Positions 24,494 to 35,242 of a stretch of 64,000 bases of DNA are shown piece after piece. Position 1 is the stretch's first letter; every line of letters starts with the position of its first letter. The notes under the pieces are model-generated. The model did not search any database and was not told where the DNA came from. It was given only the letters and a program-made list of their open reading frames with translations. The position numbers were made by a program, and so were the translations under genes. Origin of the DNA: Coenobita brevimanus (lineage: Eukaryota > Arthropoda > Malacostraca > Decapoda > Coenobitidae); assembly GCA_032717465.1 (NCBI GenBank), contig CM064732.1, positions 18,701,639 to 18,765,638 on the forward strand. The letters are read 5' to 3'.

Positions 24494-24989
24494 GTGGAAG
24501 GAGGTACAGAAGATATGGTGGCAGGAAGAAGGAAAAACGATAAAGGAATAAGTGGAGGAAAAGGACGAGCAGGGAGGCAATATGAAGACTAAGGAACCGA
24601 CCAACAGGGTACAAGAGGGCGACTAGGGAAGGTATGGAAATTGGGAAGATTAGTAGACTGAAAGCTGAAACGAATGGAAACGAGAGGTGGATTGGAGAAA
24701 TGTGAAATATTGACAATGGAGAAAACAGAAGAATAGAGAGAGACGCGTTGCTTGATAAGCGAAAGGAGAGAAAGAGAGAGAAGTGAAGGCTGGAAAGAGG
24801 AAAGGGTAGGCTATGTTATTTGGCGGTAGAATAATGAGAAAGGAGGGAGAAGAAGAGGATCAGTCGGGAGAAAGACGGAGACAGAGAAGTGGGAGGAGAA
24901 TAAGAGAAGGTAAGTTTGGAAGGGCACGGGATTTATGGAGATATAAAGAGGAGAGAAAGAGCGCAAAACAAGGAAGAGGAACTGTGGTA

Positions 24990-25038
<49 letters not shown>

Positions 25039-25125
25039 ATAGGGACAGGAAACAAGCAAACTGTGGGCAAAAGCTAAAAATATGGAGGGTGATTTTGGTA
25101 TGTAAGGAAATGATGTGATTCATTT
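22018..25125 (+). repeat. 3.1-kb polypurine tract with five (GA)n arrays
   Basis: The plus strand is strongly A/G-rich throughout. Perfect (GA)n runs lie at 22302-22365, 23925-23960, 24112-24163, 24446-24491 and 24994-25036. Phrases such as GAATATGGAAGGAACAG and GAAATATGGAACAGAAG recur between them, suggesting a diverged higher-order repeat. No protein domain is seen on either strand. Confidence 0.8.
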
Positions 25126-25214
25126 AGAATAGTTGTGACTTTTGCCCTAAAATTGAGTTTCTGGATAGTCTGGCATAAAAATTACAGTCTTAATATACTA
25201 AAAAAATAAAAATA

Positions 25215-26122
25215 AGTGGTGCCAGACACAACAAACCTCCTCCGACAGCAGTTATTATATTACTGTTAAATATTGACTCGTTTCTGACAGTTAATGTCAT
25301 TGCACAATTAAAGTCTAAGGTAATGGCGCAAATGTTTTCAAGTTAAGCCCTCTGCAAATCCGCAATCATGCGTCTGATGTTATCAAAGGAGATGAAAACG
25401 CATATGAGACTTCCTATATCTTGGTAATAGTAAATACCGGTATCTCTATCTTCCACAGTTTCGAGTTATAGCCCTCTGAATATCTGTGACCTAGAGTTTG
25501 ACCTTTCAAGGTCACTTAGGCCAAAGATCAAAGTACAAATTAAAAATCCATATGGGAAATGTTATATGCTGATAATAGTAAATATTTCTATTTTCAACCA
25601 GTTTCGAGTTATAGCCCCCTGAATATCCGTGACCTAAAGTTTGTCCTTTCAAGGTCACTTACGGCCAAAGATCAAGGTACCAATTAAAATCCCATATGGG
25701 ATTTGCTATATGCTGATAATAGTAAATATCTCTAGCTTCAAACAGTTTCGAGTCATAGGCCCCTGAATATCCGTGACCTTGAGTTTGATCTTTCAAGGTC
25801 AGGCAAGGTCAAAGGTCTTGGTGCCAAAATAAAGCCAATATTACGAGTTCCTGTATATTCCTAATAGTAAATATCTCTATCTTTAACTGCTTTTAAGTTA
25901 TAGCCCTCTAAAAATCCCTGACCTTGATTTTGACCTTTCACGGTCACTCCATTACCTCAGAAATTTAATCACTTTCTTTAGGGACCAGTGCCCACATATC
26001 CTGAAAGTTTCATGTAATTTCATTCAGTCGTTTTTCCGTGATGTTGCTAACAAACAAAGAAACAAACAAACAAACTCGACCAAAAACATTACCCTGTCGG
26101 ATTCCGTCCGGGCGAGGTAAAA
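25215..26122 (+). mobile_element. Non-autonomous element with ~140-bp core repeats, Helentron-like
   Basis: The left end reads GTGGTGCCAGACACAACAAACC. It is followed by about four units of roughly 140 bp, each with GTTATAGCCC, TGAATATCCGTGACCT and TTTCAAGGTCAC. Next come TTCATGTAATTTCATTCAGTCG, an (ACAA)n tract at 26050-26075 and the right end ACATTACCCTGTCGG...CGGGCGAGGTAA. The element at 53887-54421 has the same left end (GCGGTGCCAAGGCACAGCAAAC) and a like right end with different internal sequence. Conserved ends around variable tandem cores resemble pearl/DINE Helentron-associated elements; the class is inferred. Confidence 0.6.
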
Positions 26123-26858
26123 ATCCTTTCGATTATTCAGTATGTCTCAAAAACAAAAGTAGGGTAGGAGACTCTCAAGCTCCCTGTGACCCACTCTTAA
26201 CTGAACAGAATCATGGACTGTCAGCTGAAATAGTATACTAGAGTGGTCCCTATCAAAAGTGAGTTAATAGTGAAAGCATAGATGCTCTTGTGTTCTTAAG
26301 ACTCACTTTCAGTTGTGTAAACTCATCTGACCTTAGCTGGTACAGAATACGTCAGTAGAGTTTTCCTGATGATACAAGGCATAAAGGAACAGTATGTGAG
26401 CAGTTCAGCTGTTATAGCTTTATTTATTGTTTATTATTGCTCGAACTAAAATTGGAGAAGAAGTGGCCATGAATATGTTAAAACAATTTATCTGATGTTG
26501 ATGCAGCAGGTCTGAAAGAAATATAAATAATGAAGAGAATATGAAAAACATAACAGCTAAGAAACAACAAATGAGTGGTTGTCAGGTTGCTGCTGTTGTA
26601 AAGATTTTGTATACACACTCCCAGGCTCCAGCGATTCACACTCAGTTGAATAAAACAGCCTGGCTTCACCGAATTAAAATACCAGGGCTGTCTTGACCAT
26701 GAAGGGGTCAATGGTATCAGTCGACTCTCAGGCTCCTGCGTCGACTCTCAGGCTCCTGCGACTCACTCTCAGCTGAATAAAACTGTGTGGAGTTAATTGG
26801 CGTAGAACATTAGAGTTCTTCCGATTGGGTGGGGGTAAATATGACAGTAGCGGGATGA
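26123..26858. other. Unique sequence with a 20-bp tandem duplication
   Basis: No gene is supported. GTCGACTCTCAGGCTCCTGC occurs twice in tandem at about 26721-26760, then GACTCACTCTCAGCTGAATA. A related phrase occurs at 26618-26655 and again at 62195-62235, so this is a small dispersed repeat. Confidence 0.5.
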
Positions 26859-26859
26859 G

Positions 26860-27153
26860 GAATGAGGAAAGAAGGAGAGGCGAAAATAGAGAAAAATGAC
26901 AATGAAAAGGGAGAGAAGGTTCTAAGGATCCTGAAGAAGAGAAAAAAAATGAAATGGGAGACTGCAAGAAGTAAAGATTAAAGCAAAGAGATACGAGAAA
27001 ATAATAAAGCAAAGAAAGTTAGGAAATAAGTGAGAGAAGAAGAACACATACGTGAAACAGAAATGAAACTCGAGAAATGAGAAGAGAATGAGATATAGTA
27101 ACAAGGAAATGGAAAGGAGAAAAGAAAGTGCGAAAAGGAAGGGGCAGAGGAAA

Positions 27154-27220
<67 letters not shown>

Positions 27221-28375
27221 AGCAACAACAGCAACCGCCGCAGCAAAGGGCGAGGAGGGGGAGGGGCTATAAATGAGACCAAAATTGGGGAAAAAATGAT
27301 AAAAAAATAGAAAAAGAGGGGATATTGGAAAGGAAGTGGAGACAAAAACTGAAAGAATCGATAAACAAGGAAAGAAAGCGAAAAAAATGAAGAAAATGTA
27401 AGAAAAGAGATTTACGAATAGGGAATAAGAAGACGAGAGGATATGGAAAGAAGGAAAAGGAAACTCAATAGGGGAAGCAGATGAGGCAGATATACGTAAA
27501 AATGGAAAAGGAAAGGAATGGAAAAGGAAAGGATAAGGAGAAACGAGATGAGAGAAAAATGCGGAATAATCGATGAAAGGTGAACCAAGGGAAAGGAAAT
27601 GATAGGAAACATGAAAAAGAGGAAGAGGAAAAAGAAGGTACAAGGGGGATGAGAAGAAGAAAGAATAAGAAAGCAAGGAGAAAAGGGAGATAGGGAAGGA
27701 AATGGGGTCAGAAAAACAATGAAAAAAGAGAGTGAGCAAGGACGTGGTGAAGAATTGCGTGACATGAGACAGGAAAATCTGGCGGGTGAATGAGGAAAAT
27801 GAAGGAAGGAAGGCCAAGGAAACAAGAAACAGGAAAGGAGAAAAGGGAGTGAGAAGATGGAATGATCAGCACACGGGAGAGAAAATAGATAATATCAAGA
27901 CGCGGTAACGTAAGTAACAAGAGAAAGAAGAAGAAGAAATATTTAAACTGAGCAGAAACAAGTGAAAATGGAAATGGAAAGAACAAGGCATCGAGGAAAC
28001 TGAAAGAAGAGAAAGGAAGAAGATGAAAGAATGGATGAAAAAAGAGGACACGAGAGACAACGAGACAATGTACGACTTACGAATAGATGGCGAGAAAAGC
28101 CGAGGAATCAAGAAAATGGAGATTGAGAGGAGAAATGAATAGGAGAAAGAGAGAAAGGATATATTAAATACGAAGGTCTGATGGATGAATAAAAAAAGGG
28201 ACAAGGAAAACCAATGACAAGATGTAAAAGAAAAGCATAAGGAAAAATGAGACGCAGACAAGATAAAGGAAAAGGAGAGAATACACAAGTTACGATTGAG
28301 CGATGAATAAGAATTCCAGGGAGAGGAGGAAACGCAGTAAAAATAAACACGGGAAGATAAGCAGTGGACAAATGT

Positions 28376-28446
<71 letters not shown>

Positions 28447-28675
28447 GGGGAAGCAGAGAAAAGTGTTGATGGAATATTCAGGAGGCAGGAAGGAAGAAGA
28501 AGGAGGAGGAGGAAGGAAAGGAATTACTGGAGTAGAAAGAGAGGCGAAAATATGTAAGGTTGTAGGGGGAAATATGTGGGGGAAATATGGGGAAATATTA
28601 GGAAATGTAGGGAAACGTATCAGGCAATATATTCTAGTTAACAGGGATAAAATCTGGCATTCAGTATGAAGGGTA
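26860..28675 (+). repeat. Polypurine tract with (GA)n
   Basis: A further 1.8-kb purine-rich plus-strand block with perfect (GA)n at 27160-27219 and 28378-28443. A 279-residue Ser/Phe/Leu-rich minus-strand frame in it is low-complexity. No gene. Confidence 0.8.

Positions 28676-28678
<3 letters not shown>

Positions 28679-28765
<87 letters not shown>
28679..28765. repeat. (TA)n microsatellite
   Basis: About 43 TA units. Confidence 0.95.
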
Positions 28766-28767
<2 letters not shown>

Positions 28768-28949
28768 GAATTATGTAGGTAGCAGGGAATTACAGTTTAC
28801 AAGAAAATATGAAGGGAACGGGGAAAGGTATAAGGAAACATGTAGGGAACTATGTATGGATACGTCGAGAGAAACGTATAGAGGAAATATTTAGGGAAAT
28901 TTACTCGGAGGTAAGGAAATATGGGAGAAGCGTTTGTATAAGGGGGAAT

Positions 28950-29935
28950 GTTGGTGCTTTCCGGTGGCTGTGGTTGACAGAGTTGTGGTGGACAGAGGTG
29001 GTTTGTGGCTGTAGTAGCAGCTGCCGTGGAAAGTTCCAATTTTGTTTCCTGTAACTGTGGATGTAATTATTAATGAGAGCTGTGATTGTGGCCGTTAGCG
29101 AGCGTTGTAGTTATCGCTGTTACTGAAGCATTTAACTGCAATATTTAGCAAGATTTGTTGTTACTGAAGGCATTAATTGCTAGAGAGAGTTATAGTTATG
29201 GTTGTGGTTGTTAGTGAGGGTTATAGATGTGATTGCTAGCGAGGGTTGTGTCTGTGGATTTAGTGAAAGATGTAGTTTGGTTGGTAGTAGGAGTTGTGAT
29301 GGTGGATGCTGTTGATAGCTACAGCTGTGAGTGTTCAATGAAACCTGTAGTTGTGATTACTACTGAGTGATATTTTTGTGGTAGTTAGTGAGAGCTGTGG
29401 TTGTATATATTTGTGAAGGTTGTAGCTATGGTTTTGGTTATGACTTAGAGTTGTGGGTGTGGGCATTAGTGTAAGATGTAGATGTGACTGCTGTCGAGAG
29501 AAGTGATTTTTTTTTTTTTTTTTTGTAATGGCTGTAGATGTAGTTGTCATTTTTACAGGTTGTGGTTGTCAGTGGAATTCATCGTTATGGGTGTTAGGGA
29601 ATTGTATTATCTATGAAAATTGCAGTAGTGAGTTTTGGTTATGTTTTTAAATGCAAATGCTGTAGCTATATGTGGTGTGGATAATTGTGGTTGCAGATGT
29701 GCCCGTCATTGATGTTTGTACTTGTGTATTTGTAGTATTACTATACAGTAGCTTTGGCTGTTACAAAATCTGTAGCTATGGTGGTTGAGGAAATTTGTAG
29801 CTGCTTTGTAAAATATAGTCGTATATTTGTTCTGAGCTTTGTAGCTGTGGTTGTAAAAGCGCTGTATAAGATGTTGCTGAAAGTCATGAATTTGAGGGTT
29901 ACGAAGAGCATTGTTTGTCACGATTATGCTAAACG
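28950..29935 (+). repeat. GT-rich degenerate repeat tract
   Basis: For about 1 kb the plus strand is rich in G and T, built of loose variants of GTTGTAGTTATGGTTG and TTAGTGAGAGTTGTGG at irregular 30-60 bp spacing, with a T-run at 29508-29524. It appears to be a decayed satellite or minisatellite. Frames in it are artefacts. Confidence 0.6.
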
Positions 29936-29997
29936 AGCATTGTTTCTAAACTACATTACTTGCCACACACCGGAAGTGAAATATCGTAAGAGTGTTA

Positions 29998-30000
<3 letters not shown>

Positions 30001-30082
<82 letters not shown>

Positions 30083-30084
30083 AA
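30001..30084. repeat. (TA)n microsatellite
   Basis: About 40 TA units with one interruption near the right end. Confidence 0.95.
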
Positions 30085-30149
30085 ATCAATAAATATTCAC
30101 TGCAATTTTAGACAGTAAAAATGCTACCAATAAATAGATAAATAAGGAA

Positions 30150-30392
30150 ATTATTTACCATGCTGGGTGGTAAACATATAACCAAACTATGACGACTGGT
30201 GGTTTAGTGGGTAATTAAGGTGCTCCAACCGGATTGAGCCTGTGTAGGTTTATCTCCAAGGGGTGGTTGGGGTTTATTGTTCACGTAATGCCACTCAGGG
30301 ATGTGTGAGGCTGGTCACTCTTAAGTGTCAGGACCAACTTGCCTAGCCACGGGTTCCTACGCTTCTCATGAGGCAACACAGGATTAGATGAT
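30150..30392 (+). mobile_element. tRNA-like SINE (family III), plus copy
   Basis: The left part contains GCTGGGTGGTAAACATATAACC. A tRNA-like region follows (CTGGTGGTTTAGTGGGTAAT, CCGGATTGAGCC), then a body with CACGTAATGCCACTCAGGGA and GTCAGGACCAACTTGCC, and the end GCAACACAGGATTAGATGATG. Related copies lie at 42300-42418 (-), 53115-53410 (-) and, as a 5' fragment, 52135-52207 (+). Pol III promoter boxes are only partly preserved. Confidence 0.65.
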
Positions 30393-30446
30393 GTATATAT
30401 GTATGTAATAAATAATGACATAAATAGCTATATCAGTCTATATATT

Positions 30447-30450
<4 letters not shown>

Positions 30451-30488
<38 letters not shown>

Positions 30489-30492
30489 ATAT

Positions 30493-30573
<81 letters not shown>

Positions 30574-30590
30574 TCTATCTATCTATATCC
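30451..30590. repeat. Compound microsatellite (TC)n (CA)n (TATC)n
   Basis: (TC)n at 30451-30486, (CA)n at 30494-30571, then (TATC)n to 30588. The last part is the 3' tail of RTE copy C on the minus strand. Confidence 0.95.
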
Positions 30591-32935
30591 CGACGCCCTA
30601 ATCCCGCAAAAGGTGGCCGCAGACAAAACGCCTCCAAGTCTCTCTGTCACCCACCATTTGACTGCCCTCCCCCAACTCACTCCCCTCTCCCTCATATACC
30701 TCTCAACACCATCCCTCCACCTTATCCTCTGTCTCCCCCCTCCCTCTCCCTCCCTCCACTTCACCTACATACACCCTCTTAGTCAGTCTTTCATTCTCCA
30801 TTCTCTCCACGTGTCCAAATCACCTCAGTGTATTTCTCCTAACTTTCTCAATCACATAGACATCCACCCTACAACGTTCCTCCACTTCTTCATTCGTCAA
30901 TCTGTTCCTCCGTGTCACTCGACATGCTCCTATCTGGTTACTCATTTCCACTATTCTCACTCTTGACTTGTTCCCCTCTAGCAAGGTCCACGCTTGCTTC
31001 CATACGTCAGGGTGGAGATCACAAAACTATCATGCAGTGACTTCTTAACTCACCTCCCTATTTCCCATCACCGCTTTCAGTGAGCCAGCAACTTTCCATC
31101 CCTGCTGTGCCCTTTCAAGCACTTCATCCCCCAAACTTCCATCCTTACTCATTACACTACCCGAGTACTTGAATACACTCACATTGTCCATATCCTTACC
31201 ATCCAACCTCATTGTGCATTCTGTCACTTCATTCCTCTCAAACACCATAACTTTACTCTTGTTTACATTAACTTTCAGATTCCTCTTCTTACTCACTGTC
31301 CCAAATTCATTCACCAAACCTTGCAACTCCCATTCATCTTCAACAATACTGTATCATCAGCAAACAGCAACACCGGAACCTTCCACACTTCACCCTCATT
31401 CATTAGAGCCGCCCTCACATCCACAGCCCTACCTTCCACCTCCTTTACAACCCCATCCATGAATATATTAAACAGCCATGGAGACATCACACATCTCTGC
31501 TTCAGTCCCATATTTAGATCAAAGAACCTACTCAGCTCACCATCCACTCGCACCCTAGCCCTAGCTCCCCCGAACATACTCTTCACAGCACTCAACATAT
31601 TTCCCATCCACTCCATATATTGTTAATACCTTCCACATACATTGCCTATCTACTCTGTCATATGCTTTCTCCAAGTCCATGAAGGCAGCATACATTTTCT
31701 TTCTCCTCTCTAGATACTTCTCCACTAACCATCTTAGAACAAATATCTGATCTACACACCCTTTTCCCTTCCTAAATCCCCCTTGTTCTTTTCCAACTAG
31801 CTCCTCTGTCTCATGCCTAACCCTATCAATGAGTATTCTACCATATATTTTAACAATCACACTGAGAAGGCAAATGCCCCTATGGTTACCACATACTTCT
31901 CTCTCCCTTTTTCATTTGTATAAAGGAACAATTATACCTGATTACCAGTCCTCTGGAACCCTTCCCTCTTCCCAAGCCAATCTACACAACTTTCATATAC
32001 ACTCCACAACAATCTCACCCCCATACTTAAGCATTTCACCACATATTCCATCAATTCCTGGGGCCTTTCCCATCTTATCTTCTTCATTGCTTCAACTACT
32101 TCCGCCCTACTGATCTCTTCCTCCCTCCTCTCATTTCTTCTCCGAGCCATTCCTCGGCCGCTAATACTCGCACTGCTCTCACTCCCTACATGCAAGAGAT
32201 CCTCAAAGTGCACCTTTCATCTCCTCATTTTCTCTCTCTTCTCCTCCAACGTCTATTATTCCCATCTTTCACCCCACTACTATTTCCCATTTCACACTGT
32301 CTTACTTTCTTTACTTCCTTCCAAAACAATTTCTTACTCTCCCTCCATTTTACACTCAGATTCCTCCCAAACTCTTCATCCACCCTCCTCTTACTCTCCT
32401 TCACCAACCTCTTCACTTCCCTTCTCCTGCTCACATATACCTCTCTCTTCTCTCTCTCATTTTTTCTTCTACCTATACTCGCTAGCCAGTCACTATATGC
32501 CTTCTTCTTTTGTTCCACAGCTCGTTTCACCTCATCATTCCACCACACTGTCGCTTGCACACCCCTGCATCTCCTCCTTACTCCACATACCACCTCGCAC
32601 ACTGCACCTATCTCTTCCGTGAATATCTGGTTTACTTCTTCCACCCATTGCATCTGCTCTAACTCATACCTTCCCAATCTTTCTTCCACTATGATCTTAC
32701 ATTCTGCCATTTTCTCACTCACTTGCAACTTCTCCGCTCATTTCACAGGAGCTGTTTCCTCCAGTCTTCCCCTTTGTGTCTTCACATATTTTCTTTGCAG
32801 CCTTACCTTGGCTATCACTAGGTGATGGTCCGAGATTCCACTCTCCCACCCTCTCCACACTCTTGCATCCAACACTTGTCTTCTCATTCGCTCATCTACA
32901 CACACGTAATCTATTATTACCTTTCGTTCAACAAC
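30571..32935 (-). mobile_element. RTE-clade LINE, copy C, 5'-truncated and scrambled
   Basis: A minus-strand RTE copy runs from a partial endonuclease (MRRQVLDARVWRGW and SDHHLV, near 32830-32900) through the RT to the (ATAG)n tail. Readable segments are KVEKLQVSEKMAE-like linker text near 32730, 32728-32225, 32213-31932, 31860-31561, 31616-31311, 31326-31045 and the 3' end. These lie in shifting frames, so at least five frameshifts separate them. FADDTVLL is retained near 31355. It supplies the CAA codon that shows copy B's internal stop to be a point mutation. Confidence 0.88.
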
Positions 32936-34039
32936 AAGAATGATAGACCTACAGTTTAACTCGCGCCCATCCAGCTGGACTGCGATGACGTCACAGAGCC
33001 CCCTCGCCACGGCCAATCCTCTAAGTTTGTGTGAGTGACTCTTAAAGGGTCTCTGAGGCGAAATGCTGCCCTTCATTCTCTAATCTACCTACTGAGGAAG
33101 GGCTTATGACAGTTCTATGTTATTTTTATACTTTCTTCTTGTGTAGCCTTGGATGGCTGATGCTATAGGTTTTGATATTTCAGCAATACCATACTTCCCC
33201 AGGGCTCAGGAGAGAGTGGGCAGTCACTGTAAAGATGTTCACTAGATCGCTTGGTGTATATGTACATTAACCCGCCCCATCCCGACCACTTTTCCACCAC
33301 TGACTCTCCCCAATCCCGACCATTTTAGGATTTTTTTCTTTTTTGCTCAAACCTTCGCTTTTGGTGAGAAACATCGAAAATTCATAGAGAAAACTCTCAC
33401 TTGAGGTTTAAAATACTCATTACAGGTAGGAGTACCTCCTTACCTTACTGGGTTTTCTATCAGGCTGGCACCAAAGAAAACGAGTTCTATGGGAGGATAA
33501 CTATTTCACACCACTCATAAATGGTATTTATTTATTTACTTGGTACGAATTTATATGCAGTACAAGAGTATATTGGTTTTCAAGCAGTAATATAGGCATT
33601 ATAATCATTGTTTCACTCACTAATACCTAACCTTTTTTTGCCACATTACCTGATCATCATTTCTAACTGTTTCTTCCTCTAATGCTATGTAAAGTTTGTC
33701 CTCCACATTGTCATTGATTGAGGAATCACTCTGGTCCTGAATTTCCTACCGTGGCATGACATGGCTATACTGGCCAGGTCACTGATAACAGGTGAATTGC
33801 TGAGACAATGGCATGCAGGGGGGGGGAGGAGGTCATGCTGGGTAAGGCATTGTCCCTGCCTGGCATCTTGTTGAGGAAGGTGTCACGTGTATACATACCA
33901 AAAATGACTCGCGAAAATTGAAAATTGTGCAAATTAGGGACCTTGCAATTTTTTCACGTTTATGTACGTCGAAGGGATTAGCAGTGACAAAACGTGTGGA
34001 CGTTAAAGAACATCGAAGGGACTCCGCGAGTTAAGCCAA
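32936..34039. other. No gene recognised
   Basis: About 1.1 kb between retrotransposons. There is a small duplicated phrase CCCATCCCGACCACTTTT / CCAATCCCGACCATTTTA near 33275-33330, a G-run near 33818 and two CATCGAAGGGA/CGTCGAAGGGA phrases near 33970-34020. No coding or element signature. Confidence 0.4.
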
Positions 34040-34044
34040 GTTCC

Positions 34045-34130
34045 TCACCTGACAGTCACCAGCTGATGAGTGCAAGTGTGCAATATAGGAAGGTATTGGG
34101 CACTTGCAGTCGATGGTGGTCTGCTGGGAG
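34045..34130 (+). other. Structured hairpin, unit 1 (left copy)
   Basis: The segment 34071-34108 folds as a 16-bp stem (one mismatch, two wobbles) around a 6-nt AGGAAG loop. It is flanked by GCTGATGAG and GTCGA, then by complementary CACCA/TGGTG. The same hairpin recurs at 34309-34346, 40484-40521 and 40704-40741. Confidence 0.75.
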
Positions 34131-34280
34131 AGTCTCTTCACTTTTTGTACAAATTGTGTAAATACATTATACCATCTTGCTTAAGTTATTCTAATTAGGG
34201 ATGACAGCTGACGTATATGGAAATGTTCCTGACTCATCTGGTTCCCTTTCATATATTGATGTCCCCTATATTAGGTTGTG

Positions 34281-34371
34281 CCTCGACTGACAGTCACCAG
34301 GTGATGAGTGCAGGTATGTAATGTAGAAAGGCATTACATATCTGCAGTCGATGGTGTTCTCTTGGTCGAGG
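34281..34371 (+). other. Structured hairpin, unit 2 (left copy)
   Basis: The inner stem 34309-34346 pairs 16 positions around an AGAAAG loop, with two wobbles and no mismatch. The outer helix is CCTCGAC (34281-34287) with GTCGAGG (34365-34371). Between them CACCA/TGGTG also pairs. Confidence 0.8.
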
Positions 34372-35242
34372 CTTTTTTACCATTAGTGTAGGTCTAGTTA
34401 TTTGTCTCTTAGGATTTAGTATAGGTTAGTGATTTGTCTGTTAGGTGGTTAGTTTTAGGGTATTTAGATTAGGTATTTTTGATTATAAGTAATATAAGGT
34501 TAAAAATAAAAAAAATAAAAAAAATAAAAAAAAATAATAAAATATAAATTATTATATATGTATGTATGTGTGCATGAAAGTGTGATGTTCATATGCATGG
34601 ATGTGTGTATGTATGTGTGTATGTATATTTATATGTTCGTATAAATATGTATATATGTGTCAATGTATATACATATATATATTTTTGCATTAATGACCAG
34701 GGGCTCCGGCCTCAATGATCGATAGGCAAAAAAAAAAAAAAAAAAAAAAAAGGTGTATATGGGAGGGGACTTTTATGCATGGTCGCGGAGAGTACAGACG
34801 TGTTTTTCTTGCTCTCCTCTAGCATAGGGCTGCCTCACCAGCATTAGTTTTTTTCTCTCCACCACTAGGGCGTTTTTTAAATAAAGTTAGGATTAGTTAG
34901 TATTCATTTTCCTCCCCTCCCTGTTAGAGATACAATAGGTTTTTGTATCTTTTTCCTGAGTTTACCTTTGCTTATAGCCCACGGAGGGTCCTCCCCACTG
35001 ATAGCTCTGGGGCGTGAACTGACACGGTCGGGCCTCCCTGGAGTGGTTTGAGAGGGCATCCTCAGACATAGGTGTTCTGCCCAGGGTTATTCGTCCTTTG
35101 CTTGTCTTCTCGTCTTCTTCCCACTTCCCCCTCTAGGAGGGAGTGGTACTATGACGGACGCCCCAACTGCCTCCCCCCCCCGAGCCCTGACTGAACCCCG
35201 ACTGAACCACGGACAGACCGATCCCAGACTGAACGGCCCCAG

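Larger units (their letters stand above)
34040..34752 (+). mobile_element. 3' end of a second I-like LINE copy (5'-truncated)
   Basis: This 713-bp stretch aligns with the 3' UTR of the element at 34753-41522. It has part of tandem unit 1, all of unit 2, TTAGGATTTAGTATAGGTTAG, an A-rich stretch, a TATG-rich stretch containing GTGCATGAAAGTGTG, then the palindrome GACCAGGGGC...CAATGATC and a poly-A run at 34728-34751. It lies directly upstream of the long element in the same orientation. Confidence 0.8.

Noticed and set aside
25440..26080. CRISPR array
   Set aside because: Units of ~140 bp diverge throughout, with no short identical repeats and unique spacers; the genome is eukaryotic.
26978..27817. 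279-residue minus-strand frame
   Set aside because: Low-complexity translation of a purine tract with a (GA)n core; not a protein gene.
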